Shown: piece after piece, positions 5,975 through 12,341 of the stretch
Position numbering within the stretch: the stretch's first letter is position 1
Layout: each line of letters starts with the position of its first letter
NCBI GenBank assembly: GCA_934667465.1
Contig: CAKUMG010000084.1
Span: 1-12,341, forward strand
Origin: an uncultured Actinoplanes sp.
GTDB lineage: Bacteria > Actinomycetota > Actinomycetes > Mycobacteriales > Micromonosporaceae
Direction: 5' to 3'
Length of the DNA stretch: 12,341 bases
The notes under the pieces: generated by a model
What the model was told of the DNA's origin: nothing
The model's input: the letters and a program-made list of their open reading frames with translations, nothing else
Database searches by the model: none
Translations under genes and position numbers: made by a program

Positions 5975-6004
5975 AAGCCGCCGGCTGTCGTCAGCCGACG
6001 GCTT
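5975..6004. terminator. Bidirectional terminator between convergent DUF2267 and sulfotransferase genes
   Basis: AAGCCGCCGGCTG (5975-5987) and CAGCCGACGGCTT (5992-6004) pair over 12 of 13 positions around TCGT. On the plus strand the stem runs into TTTCCTCT. The right arm overlaps the last codons and stop (5991-5993) of the minus-strand gene. Confidence 0.7.
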
Positions 6005-6881
6005 TCCTCTCGGTCCGGCTGCTGTCGTCGTAGGCGGGGTAGCCCAGTTGCTCGGCCAGATTGCCGGTCGCGCGGACGAACGCCTCGTGGATGTCGTCGT
6101 CGAAGTGGTTCCGCCAGTCGCCGGGCTCACCCTTGCGGTAGTGCGACGTCGACCCGGTCCGCTGCCGCACGTCCATCCGCGCGAAGCTGTAGCGCCCCAG
6201 CAGCGTGTCGAGCTCGCGTGCCGGCAGGACGATCCCGCAGTGCCGCATGAGCCCGTCGAGCTCCTCGCGCTGCCGCTCGCCGGTGAGGTCCTCGTAGCGG
6301 AACAGCCGGACGGCCTCGTCGGCGGGCGCGTCCGCCCAGGACCGCATCGCCTTGAACCGGCCCTTCGCGGCGAGATCGTCGACCAGCCACAGCAGCCCGT
6401 CCTTCTTCGACCGGTCCCGCAACGCCTGCCGCACCGCCGGGATGTCGCCCATCGGCGTGTGCGAGTCGCGTGTGGAGAAGTAGCTCGACACCACCAGATC
6501 CCGCGGGTCGCGCAGCACATAGAACGCGCGGTAGCGCTCGGGCTTCGGGATCGCCGCGAACCGCTGGTGCGAGAAGAAGAGCGACAGCGCGATCCGCTCC
6601 GGCGGGCACACCCGCGGGTGCCTCCACCGGTAGTAGCGGGGATCGTAGGTCGTCAGCCCCGAGAAGCGGTAGACGATCGGGTCGCTGAAGACCGCCTTGA
6701 TCCACTGACTCGCGGTCTTGCGCACCGCGCAGTGGTAGATGTTCTCGTACCCGCACCGCGCCGCCACCGGGACGGTGAGCCGCAGCCGCGCGTTGTGCGC
6801 CCCCTGCATCGTCCGTCGCACCAGGACACGAAGATCGTCGGGACTGTTCTGCTTGGCGAACCTGACGGCGCTGTTGAGCAT
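5991..6881 (-). CDS. PAPS-dependent sulfotransferase (Sulfotransfer_1 family)
   Basis: A 296-residue cytosolic enzyme that should move a sulfuryl group from PAPS to a hydroxyl or amine acceptor. All three cofactor signatures of the cytosolic-sulfotransferase fold are visible. RKTASQWIK (54-62) is the 5'-phosphosulfate loop, a variant of PKSGTTW keeping Lys55 and Trp60. YVLRDPRDLVVSSYFS (121-136) is the 3'-phosphate site with Arg124 and Ser132 in the usual spacing. YRKGEPGDWRNHF (248-260) is the near-canonical C-terminal RKGxxGDWxNxF loop. His105 in FFSHQRF is a plausible catalytic base. ATG at 6881 is preferred because AGGA lies 8 bases before it; GTG at 6917 is in frame and would add 12 residues but has no ribosome binding site. 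There is no signal peptide. The acceptor is unknown; no sulfate-activation or natural-product genes are adjacent, so it may sulfate a lipid, sugar or metabolite made elsewhere. Confidence 0.88.
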   Translation of the reverse strand: MLNSAVRFAKQNSPDDLRVLVRRTMQGAHNARLRLTVPVAARCGYENIYHCAVRKTASQWIKAVFSDPIVYRFSGLTTYDPRYYRWRHPRVCPPERIALSLFFSHQRFAAIPKPERYRAFYVLRDPRDLVVSSYFSTRDSHTPMGDIPAVRQALRDRSKKDGLLWLVDDLAAKGRFKAMRSWADAPADEAVRLFRYEDLTGERQREELDGLMRHCGIVLPARELDTLLGRYSFARMDVRQRTGSTSHYRKGEPGDWRNHFDDDIHEAFVRATGNLAEQLGYPAYDDSSRTERKAVG

Positions 6882-7208
6882 CGATCCGATCCTGGGGATA
6901 TTCCGGCAGCAGGACACGTTTCATCGCGCGCCGGAATGTGACCCCGGCGCCGTTATTGATCGCTTGAAACCTAATGCGGCGAGCGCACTGAGCTGCGCAG
7001 ACGCGCCCGCGCTGTCACGCGTACGGGGACTTTACCACCGCAACGGTGAACTTTTCGCCCCCGATTCCTGAATGATTTCTGTGAATGCCCTGATAAGGCT
7101 TGAGGGCACATGCACCTATTAATTCCTCCGTACGCGCCACAGCCGCGCTGACGCCGCCGTCGCGACCGCCGCGGCCTGGTCACGCACGTCGCGGAATCAG
7201 GCGCGCCG
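6882..7208. other. Intergenic region upstream of the sulfotransferase gene
   Basis: No supported gene. GC content falls in parts (about 6940-6975 and 7060-7125). CACCG-CAA-CGGTG at about 7038-7050 is a small perfect palindrome and TGCCCT (7086-7091) pairs with AGGGCA (7103-7108) across an 11-nt loop. Either could be an operator, or the second a weak terminator for the minus-strand gene ending at 7209. Promoter hexamers are not clear on either strand. Confidence 0.4.
7086..7108 (-). terminator. Weak candidate terminator hairpin after the two-TM gene
   Basis: TGCCCT and AGGGCA form a 6-bp stem with an 11-nt loop about 100 bases beyond the stop at 7209. There is no T-run after it on the minus strand, so the call is tentative. 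Confidence 0.25.
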
Positions 7209-7706
7209 TCAGCCGGCGAGGCCGCGGCGGTGGAGTTCGGCGCGGAGGTCCGCCGCCGAGGTGCGCAGGCCCGCGAGCGGCATGGAGACGCGTACGTGGT
7301 CGCCCTTGCGCTTGAGCAGCGGCCGCCGCCCCTCACGGTCGCGGCGCACGATCCGCGACTCGTCGGCGACGGCCACCAGGACGTCGAGCCTGCCGAGCGG
7401 CCAGAACCACCGGACCCGGGCACCCGCCACGATCTCGTACGGCACCAGGAGCACGTCGCGTCGCTCGGCCGCCAGCTCGATCCCCTCGGCGCCGAACGAC
7501 AGCTCGGGCGGCTGAGCACGGGTGATCATCCAGGACATCGCCGGGAAGATGATCACGTAGGCCACGGCGAAGGCGGGGGCTATGACCGTCTGCAGCACGA
7601 GGGAAGCGGTGAGCCACCCGAGGCTGATGGCGGCACAAGCGATCGCGGCCGTCGCCAGGATGTAGCGCCGCGACGACCACCCGTACACCACATCGCCCGC
7701 GCTCAT
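7209..7706 (-). CDS. Two-TM membrane protein with C-terminal PH-like domain, hypothetical
   Basis: A 165-residue protein from ATG at 7706, 22 bases after the stop of the propeller gene at 7729. An upstream in-frame start would overlap that gene and add unconserved sequence; no strong ribosome binding site is visible, and translational coupling could explain that. Residues about 15-37 and 41-62 form two close-set membrane helices with a very short turn. Residues about 66-150 are a beta-rich cytosolic domain (ELSFGAEGIELAAERRDVLL, then LVPYEIVAGARVRWFWP) ending in an amphipathic helix (150-163). Two helices followed by such a domain is the layout of bacterial PH-like (YcxB-like or PH_10-type) membrane proteins. 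Function is unknown. The tight spacing suggests cotranscription with the propeller gene, though a functional link is not obvious. Confidence 0.7.
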   Translation of the reverse strand: MSAGDVVYGWSSRRYILATAAIACAAISLGWLTASLVLQTVIAPAFAVAYVIIFPAMSWMITRAQPPELSFGAEGIELAAERRDVLLVPYEIVAGARVRWFWPLGRLDVLVAVADESRIVRRDREGRRPLLKRKGDHVRVSMPLAGLRTSAADLRAELHRRGLAG

Positions 7707-7728
7707 GGATCGATCATGGCAGAACCGG

Positions 7729-9054
7729 TCAGGGGGTGACGCGCCAGTCGAGGACGTCGATGCGGCTGCCGCCGTAGCGGGGCGAGAAGACACTGAGGAC
7801 GCCGGACGTGGCCAGGCGGGGGTGGTCGATGAGCGGGTCCGAGTAGTAGACCGGCTCGGAGGTGTAGCGGATCGTCCAGTCGGTCCAGCCGGAGGCCCGG
7901 GAGGCGGTCTGGACGTGCAGCTTGCGGGTGGTGGAGTCGCCGCTGGCCACGTACAGGTTGTCGGACTGGCCGACGGCGATGTCGCCGCGGGAGGAGCGTT
8001 CGAGGAACGGGGTGTAGGTCTGGCGCCACACCTTCGAGGCCTTGTCGCGGCGGTAGTGGACCAGGACGGCGCTGTCGCGGGCGGCGGTGAAGTTGCTGTT
8101 GTCCGGTGCGCCGGCGGGCAGGTGCGAGGCGAGGACGTGCACGTTGCCGGCCTTGTCGACGACCTGGGACTCCTGGTTGATCAGGCCGCGGTTCTGGCCG
8201 ATGCCCCAGACCCGCAGGCCCGCGCTGCTGGCGACGAGGGGGTTGGAGCCGGCGGTGGCGATCACCGTGCCGGCGTTGTCGCGCCACAAGCGGCCCTTGT
8301 CGCGGCTGTAGGCGTAGAACAGGTCGTGGTTCGTACTGGCGTCGGGGGTCTCGCGGACGGTCCAGGTGACATGCAGCAGGCCGGTGCTGTCGTATTCGAT
8401 GCCGAAGAGGTACGGGTTGTTGCCCGCGGTGGTGCCGTCGAGGAACCGGCCGACGTGGGTCCAGGCCCCCGCCGCGTACTCGAGGAGGGTCTCGTCTCCC
8501 GCCCCGCTCAGTCCGGTGCGGATGGCCAGCTGCAGGGTGCCGTCCGGCGCGCCGATGAACTGGGGGTAGGTGACCTGGGGGAGCGTGGTGCCGCCGAGCG
8601 TGGTGGCGACCGCGCCGAAGCTCGCGGCGGACCAGGTGGACGACGTCAGCAGCCCGGGCGCCGAGCGGCGGTAGCGCAGCTGGCTGGAGTGCATGTCGAA
8701 CGCGAGGTGCAGGGTGCCGTCCTGCGCCGCGATGCCGATGCTGATGGTGTTGTGCGAGTCCGTCGACGTGGTGCGGTAGTCGGTGAGCCGCACGTTCTGC
8801 CACGCGCCGCCGGACGTGCTGCGCCGTGAGACGTTGACGTAGCCGTCCTGGTCCCAGAAGGCGGCGTACTGCCGGCCGGCGTGGGTGACGATGCCGTCCT
8901 GCTGGAACGACTCGCCGTTCATGTAGCCGGTGTAGGTCAGCGCGGTCCGGCCGTTCGTGGTCAGCGTCGTGACGGTCGCCGTGCCGATGCCGGGCGCCGC
9001 GCCCGTGACCAGCACGCCCGCTATCGCCAGCCCGGCCGCCACGAAGCGCTTCAT
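7729..9054 (-). CDS. Secreted BNR_4-type propeller protein, putative polysaccharide lyase (PL24/PL25-like)
   Basis: A 441-residue exported protein. Two ATGs are in frame, at 9069 and 9054; AAAGGTGG lies 4 bases before the second, which also places the signal peptide at the N-terminus (MKRFVAAGLAIAGVLVTGAA, cleavage near 20-27), so 9054 is chosen. The rest is a beta-propeller of the BNR-repeat-containing family: GYMNGESFQQDGIVTHAGRQ (43-62), SHNTISIGI (100-108), DGTLHLAFDMHSSQLRYRRS (112-131), DGLLHV-like strands near 224-231 and DKAGNVHVLASHLP (300-313). Conserved His101, His122, Tyr163 and Arg179 fall in the order and approximate spacing I recall for the active site of PL24/PL25 ulvan lyases, so a uronate-polysaccharide lyase is plausible. 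It could instead be a non-lyase or sialidase-like BNR protein. It shares a divergent promoter region with the PA14-DUF1080 gene. Confidence 0.78.
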   Translation of the reverse strand: MKRFVAAGLAIAGVLVTGAAPGIGTATVTTLTTNGRTALTYTGYMNGESFQQDGIVTHAGRQYAAFWDQDGYVNVSRRSTSGGAWQNVRLTDYRTTSTDSHNTISIGIAAQDGTLHLAFDMHSSQLRYRRSAPGLLTSSTWSAASFGAVATTLGGTTLPQVTYPQFIGAPDGTLQLAIRTGLSGAGDETLLEYAAGAWTHVGRFLDGTTAGNNPYLFGIEYDSTGLLHVTWTVRETPDASTNHDLFYAYSRDKGRLWRDNAGTVIATAGSNPLVASSAGLRVWGIGQNRGLINQESQVVDKAGNVHVLASHLPAGAPDNSNFTAARDSAVLVHYRRDKASKVWRQTYTPFLERSSRGDIAVGQSDNLYVASGDSTTRKLHVQTASRASGWTDWTIRYTSEPVYYSDPLIDHPRLATSGVLSVFSPRYGGSRIDVLDWRVTP

Positions 9055-9234
9055 GCCGCCACCTTTCATAGACGCCGAACTATCTTAGCTGGTGGCGCGT
9101 CGCGTACCGCCATAATGGACTTTTGCCTCTTTGGAAAAAAGTTCGGACCGTTTCATCGAAAGATATGGACGTGGGGGCGGAAGTAACTCAGGATGTTCAC
9201 AGTCCTGAATCGAGCCGGTAACTCGGGAGCGTGG
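9055..9234. promoter_or_regulatory. Divergent promoter region between two secreted glycan-active genes
   Basis: This 180-bp gap is markedly AT-richer than its surroundings between 9110 and 9180. On the minus strand TAAGAT (9080-9085) is a good -10 for the propeller gene about 25 bases ahead of its start; no good -35 is seen. AATGGAC followed by TTTTGCCTC (9114-9129) recurs in a variant form at 4419-4438. The palindrome TTTCATCGAAA (about 9151-9161) and the inverted repeat TCAGGA (9188-9193) with TCCTGA (9203-9208) are candidate operators. GGGAG at about 9225 is the ribosome binding site for the gene starting at 9235. Confidence 0.5.
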
Positions 9235-12183
9235 ATGAAGCGTCTGGTCGTGGCCGCCTTACTAGTTGGAACATTCACTGCGGCACCGGCGTACGCCGCC
9301 GAGCTGCCGCCGCAGGAGCCGGGGGTCACCCTCCGGACGTTCGACATCGGCCTGCCGATGAGCCGGGTGTGTGAGCTCAAGCCGGGACAGACGCCCAACG
9401 TGGACAAGCTGATGCCGACGGTGGACTGGTCCGGGAACCAGTTCGGCCTGGAGGACAACTTCGTCACCCACGCGCTGGCCAACCTGACCGCCCCCGCCGA
9501 CGGGTCCTACACCTTCCGGCTCACGAGCGACGACGGCTCGAAGCTGTACCTCGATGACAACCTTGTCGTCGACCACGACGGGCTGCACGGCGCCGAGCCG
9601 AAGGACGGCACCGTCAACCTGACCGCCGGTGTGCACGCGCTGCGCATCGAGCACTTCGAGGCCGGCGGCGGCCAGGAACTCCGGCTCTCCTGGCGGCCGC
9701 CGGGTGCCGGCGAGTTCACCACCGTGCCGACCAGCGCGCTCAGCACCGACGCCGGCGTGGTCCGGGTGACCGCGCCCGGGCGCAAGGAGTGCACCGCCGG
9801 CACCGACAGCCCCGGCGACGGGCTGCCGCTGAACGCCGTGCACCCCGGCTACGACCTCACGAACCTGCGGCCGGACGGCTTCGAGCCGCAGGTCAGCGGC
9901 ATCGCGTGGCGGCCGGACGGCAAGATGGTGATCAGCACCTGGGGCGGCTCGGACACCCTCAAGGGCGAGGTCTACCTGGTCGAGAACGTGACCGGCAAGA
10001 CCGGCCCGGGCAGCGTGAAGTACCGCAAGATCGCCGAAGGGCTCAAGGAGCCGATGGGCATCGCGGTCGTCGACAACATGGTCTACGTGTCGCAGAAGCA
10101 CGAGCTGACCGAGCTGCGGGACACGAACGGCGACCAGGTGCTCGACGCCCGGCGTACGGTCGCGGTCTGGCCCTTCGGCGGCAACTTCCACGAGTTCGCG
10201 TTCGGCCTGCTCTACAAGAACGGCAACTTCCACCTCAACCTGTCGGTCTCGATCAACCTGGGCGGGGCGACCACCGACCCGCAGCCGGTCGGCGGCCGCG
10301 GCACGCACATCGTCGTCAACCGCAAGTCCGGCAAGGTGACCACCGTCGCCGGCGGCCTGCGCACCCCGAACGGCATCGGCTGGGGCACCAACGACGACAT
10401 CTACGTCACCGACAACCAGGGTGGCTGGCTCCCCTCCTCGAAGCTGCTGAAGATCGAGAAGGACGCGTTCTACAACCACTACACCAACCCGGACGGCCCG
10501 TTCGACGCCAAGCCGGTCACCCGGCCGGTGCTGTGGCTGCCGCAGAACCAGATCGCCAACTCGCCGAGCACGCCGGTGCTGCTCAAGACCGGCCCCTACA
10601 AGGGCCAGATGCTGATCGGTGACGTCACGTACGGCGGCCTGCAGCGCGCCTACCTCGAGAAGGTCAACGGTCAGGAGCAGGGCGCCGTCTTCCGGCACAC
10701 CCAGGGCCTCGAGGCCGGCGTCAACCGCGTGTCGATCGGCCCGGACGGCGCGCTCTACGTCGGCGGGCTCGGCGCCGACGGCAACTGGGGCCAGGAGGGC
10801 AAGCTCCGCCACGGCCTGCAGAAGCTGACCCCGAACACCAAGAGCGTCTTCGACATGAAGACCATGAAGGCCACGTCCACCGGCTTCACCATCGAGTACA
10901 CCAAGCCGCTGTCGGACGATACTGTCGCCAAGCTTCCGACGGCCTACCAGGTCGAGCAGTGGCGCTACGTGCCCACCGAGCAGTACGGCGGGCCCGAGGT
11001 GGACCAGGAGACGCTCAAGGTCACCGGCGCCAAGGTGTCCGGCGACCGCAAGACGGTCACGCTGACCGTGCCCGGCCTGCGCCGGGACCGCGTGGTGCAC
11101 CTGCGCTCGCCGCGGCCGTTCGCGGCGAGCGACGGCGAGACGCTGTGGAGCACCGAGGCGTGGTACACGCTCAACGAGATCCCCGGCGCCAAGGCGCAGC
11201 AGCAGGTCTACTACGAGGCCGAGGAGGGCTACCGCGACGGCGGCGCCAGCGTCGCCACCGACCACCGCGGCTTCGGCGGCGTCGGGTTCGTGGCCGGCAT
11301 GGGCAAGCTCAACGCCGCCGCCACGTCGCACGTGACCGTCGACAAGGCCGGCACCTACGACGTCGGCCTGCGCTACTCGAACGGCCCCGACCCGTTCAGC
11401 GGCACCAAGACGATCAGCGTCCACGTCAACGACCGCAAGATCAAGCAGGTCTCGCTGCCCTCCACGGTCACCTGGGAGGAATGGGCGACCGTCACCGAGA
11501 AGCTGCCGCTGAACAAGGGTCTCAACAAGGTCCAGTGGCGGGTCGACGCCACCGACACCGGCCACGTCAACCTCGACCTGTTCAGCGTCCGGCTGCCGGC
11601 GAAGCGCATCACGCTCTTCGACGGCAAGGGGCTCGACAACTGGCTGCACACCGACGGCCGCCGGGCGCAGTGGCCCGCTGTCGACGGCGGAGCCACCGAG
11701 GTCTGCTGCGGCGACATCCGCACCAAGGACGCGTACGGGGACTACAAGCTCCACGTCGAGTTCAAGGTCCCGCTGCTCCCGGCGGAGGTCACCGGCCAGG
11801 ACCGCGGCAACAGCGGCGTCTACCAGCAGGAACGCTACGAGGTGCAGATCCTCGACTCGTACGGCGACACGACGCTCGCCAACAACGAGGCGGGAGCCAT
11901 CTACACCGTCAAGGCGCCGGACGCGAACATGGCCAAGGCGCCCGAGCAGTGGCAGACCTACGACATCACGTTCCGGGCGGCCCGCTACGACGCGGCCGGC
12001 AAGAAGACCGAGAACGCCCGCCTGACCCTGATCTGGAACGGCCGCAAGGTTCACGACAACGTCGAGATCCCGAACGGCACGGGTGGCAACATCCCGGAGG
12101 GGCCGGCCACCGGCGCCATCCGCCTGCAGGACCACGGCAACAAGGTCCAGTACCGCAACATCTGGATCGAACCCACCGCCTGA
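9235..12183 (+). CDS. Secreted modular protein: PA14, sorbosone-dehydrogenase-like propeller, CBM6/35-like, DUF1080 (3-keto-disaccharide hydrolase)
   Basis: A 982-residue exported protein. ATG at 9235 is chosen because GGGAG precedes it by about 6 bases and it yields a signal peptide, MKRLVVAALLVGTFTAAPAY with cleavage after AYA-A (about 22). Upstream ATG 9193 would add 14 residues. PA14 spans about 30-178 (DGSYTFRLTSDDGSKLYLDD at 89-108, then LVVDHDG and AGVHALRIEHFEAGGG). Residues about 200-535 form a glucose/sorbosone-dehydrogenase-like propeller (FEPQVSGIAWRPDGKMVIST 216-235, LKEPMGIAV 270-278, RTPNGIGWG 376-384, GVNRVSIGPDGALYVG 495-510). An Ig-like linker covers about 540-650. Residues 657-788 are a CBM6/35-like module (YYEAEEG). 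DUF1080 covers 790-980 (ITLFDGKGLDNW 792-803, GNSGVYQQERYEVQILDSYG 858-877, GAIRLQDHGNKVQYRNIWI 960-978). DUF1080 proteins include 3-keto-glycoside-cleaving enzymes, so oxidation plus cleavage of a glycoside outside the cell is plausible but unproven. Confidence 0.88.
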   Translation: MKRLVVAALLVGTFTAAPAYAAELPPQEPGVTLRTFDIGLPMSRVCELKPGQTPNVDKLMPTVDWSGNQFGLEDNFVTHALANLTAPADGSYTFRLTSDDGSKLYLDDNLVVDHDGLHGAEPKDGTVNLTAGVHALRIEHFEAGGGQELRLSWRPPGAGEFTTVPTSALSTDAGVVRVTAPGRKECTAGTDSPGDGLPLNAVHPGYDLTNLRPDGFEPQVSGIAWRPDGKMVISTWGGSDTLKGEVYLVENVTGKTGPGSVKYRKIAEGLKEPMGIAVVDNMVYVSQKHELTELRDTNGDQVLDARRTVAVWPFGGNFHEFAFGLLYKNGNFHLNLSVSINLGGATTDPQPVGGRGTHIVVNRKSGKVTTVAGGLRTPNGIGWGTNDDIYVTDNQGGWLPSSKLLKIEKDAFYNHYTNPDGPFDAKPVTRPVLWLPQNQIANSPSTPVLLKTGPYKGQMLIGDVTYGGLQRAYLEKVNGQEQGAVFRHTQGLEAGVNRVSIGPDGALYVGGLGADGNWGQEGKLRHGLQKLTPNTKSVFDMKTMKATSTGFTIEYTKPLSDDTVAKLPTAYQVEQWRYVPTEQYGGPEVDQETLKVTGAKVSGDRKTVTLTVPGLRRDRVVHLRSPRPFAASDGETLWSTEAWYTLNEIPGAKAQQQVYYEAEEGYRDGGASVATDHRGFGGVGFVAGMGKLNAAATSHVTVDKAGTYDVGLRYSNGPDPFSGTKTISVHVNDRKIKQVSLPSTVTWEEWATVTEKLPLNKGLNKVQWRVDATDTGHVNLDLFSVRLPAKRITLFDGKGLDNWLHTDGRRAQWPAVDGGATEVCCGDIRTKDAYGDYKLHVEFKVPLLPAEVTGQDRGNSGVYQQERYEVQILDSYGDTTLANNEAGAIYTVKAPDANMAKAPEQWQTYDITFRAARYDAAGKKTENARLTLIWNGRKVHDNVEIPNGTGGNIPEGPATGAIRLQDHGNKVQYRNIWIEPTA

Positions 12184-12195
12184 CGTTTTTCCGGC

Positions 12196-12234
12196 GCTGA
12201 TGCCCCGTCCTGCTTCCAGGGGCGGGGCATCAGC
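12196..12234. terminator. Intrinsic terminator after the PA14-DUF1080 gene
   Basis: GCTGATGCCCCG (12196-12207) pairs perfectly over 12 bp with CGGGGCATCAGC (12223-12234). Inside the loop CCTG (12209-12212) and CAGG (12217-12220) can add a small apical stem. The symmetrical GC hairpin could work in both directions. Confidence 0.8.
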
Positions 12235-12341
12235 ATGCTCACGGCGGTGCATGGTCCGGCCATTTATTCAGTACGCGTTCCCGCGCGCGATTGTCGTGCT
12301 GCCGCACGGCGGGGGTCGCTGCCGCGCGGGCGGGCTTTGCG
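12235..12341. other. Right edge of window, unassigned
   Basis: About 107 bases with no supported feature. On the minus strand a frame is open from the window edge to TGA at 12239-12241 (C-terminal end reading RERVLNKWPDHAPP); if real it would be the end of a convergent gene using the terminator at 12196-12234. Another minus frame stops near 12264, and a plus frame from ATG 12235 is also open to the edge. Composition does not decide between them. Confidence 0.2.

Noticed and set aside
6127..6924. Alternative minus-strand frame from ATG 6924 over the sulfotransferase
   Set aside because: Its translation is Arg/Ala/Gly-rich with no motifs, while the overlapping frame has all three PAPS signatures.
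9262..12252. A 996-codon minus-strand frame antisense to the PA14-DUF1080 gene
   Set aside because: It is a GC-skew shadow: the translation is a low-complexity Val/Arg/Ala/Leu/Asp string without domains, while the plus strand shows clear families.

Overview
The window is about 70% GC with a strong GC bias at third codon positions, GTG as well as ATG starts, GGAGG-type ribosome binding sites next to at least one leaderless-looking start, and many GC-rich hairpin terminators. The protein set (a sigma-factor-neighbourhood membrane-anchored beta-repeat protein, DUF2267, several Sec-exported glycan-active enzymes, a bulb-lectin module) fits a filamentous actinomycete, most probably Micromonosporaceae and perhaps Actinoplanes. 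That assignment is inference; no rRNA or marker gene is present.

Layout, left to right. Positions 1-1212 (+) hold a 5'-truncated, membrane-anchored protein with HAF-like extracellular repeats, closed by a perfect hairpin terminator. A 59-residue acidic ORF follows (1358-1537, +). It converges on an EamA/DMT-type permease (1575-2681, -) that has an unusual hydrophilic C-terminal tail. Divergent from the permease is a secreted clan GH-A glycoside hydrolase with a C-terminal bulb-lectin domain (2771-4249, +), ended by a long two-part hairpin. After a 391-bp lower-GC gap comes a small secreted protein (4641-5105, +) whose C-terminal third is an uninterrupted Gly-His/Gly-Asn dipeptide repeat. Next are a DUF2267 protein (5460-5954, +) and, convergent with it, a PAPS-dependent sulfotransferase (5991-6881, -). 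A probable two-gene minus-strand unit follows: a secreted BNR_4-type seven-bladed propeller protein resembling ulvan-lyase-like proteins (7729-9054) and a small two-TM protein (7209-7706). Divergent from that unit, across an AT-richer 180-bp region, lies a 982-residue secreted modular protein (9235-12183, +): PA14, glucose/sorbosone-dehydrogenase-like propeller, Ig-like linker, CBM6/35-like module and DUF1080 (3-keto-disaccharide hydrolase) domain.

How the genes fit together. The window reads as an accessory carbohydrate-facing region. Three separate exported proteins carry glycan-binding or glycan-cleaving modules (GH-A plus lectin; lyase-like propeller; PA14/propeller/CBM/DUF1080). The latter two share a divergent regulatory region and may act on one polymer. 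The sulfotransferase and the Gly-His/Asn protein have no obvious partner here. The most novel-looking item is the PA14-to-DUF1080 protein, which could combine an oxidising propeller and a 3-keto-glycoside-cleaving domain in one secreted chain. That coupling is a hypothesis drawn from domain families, not something shown by the sequence alone.
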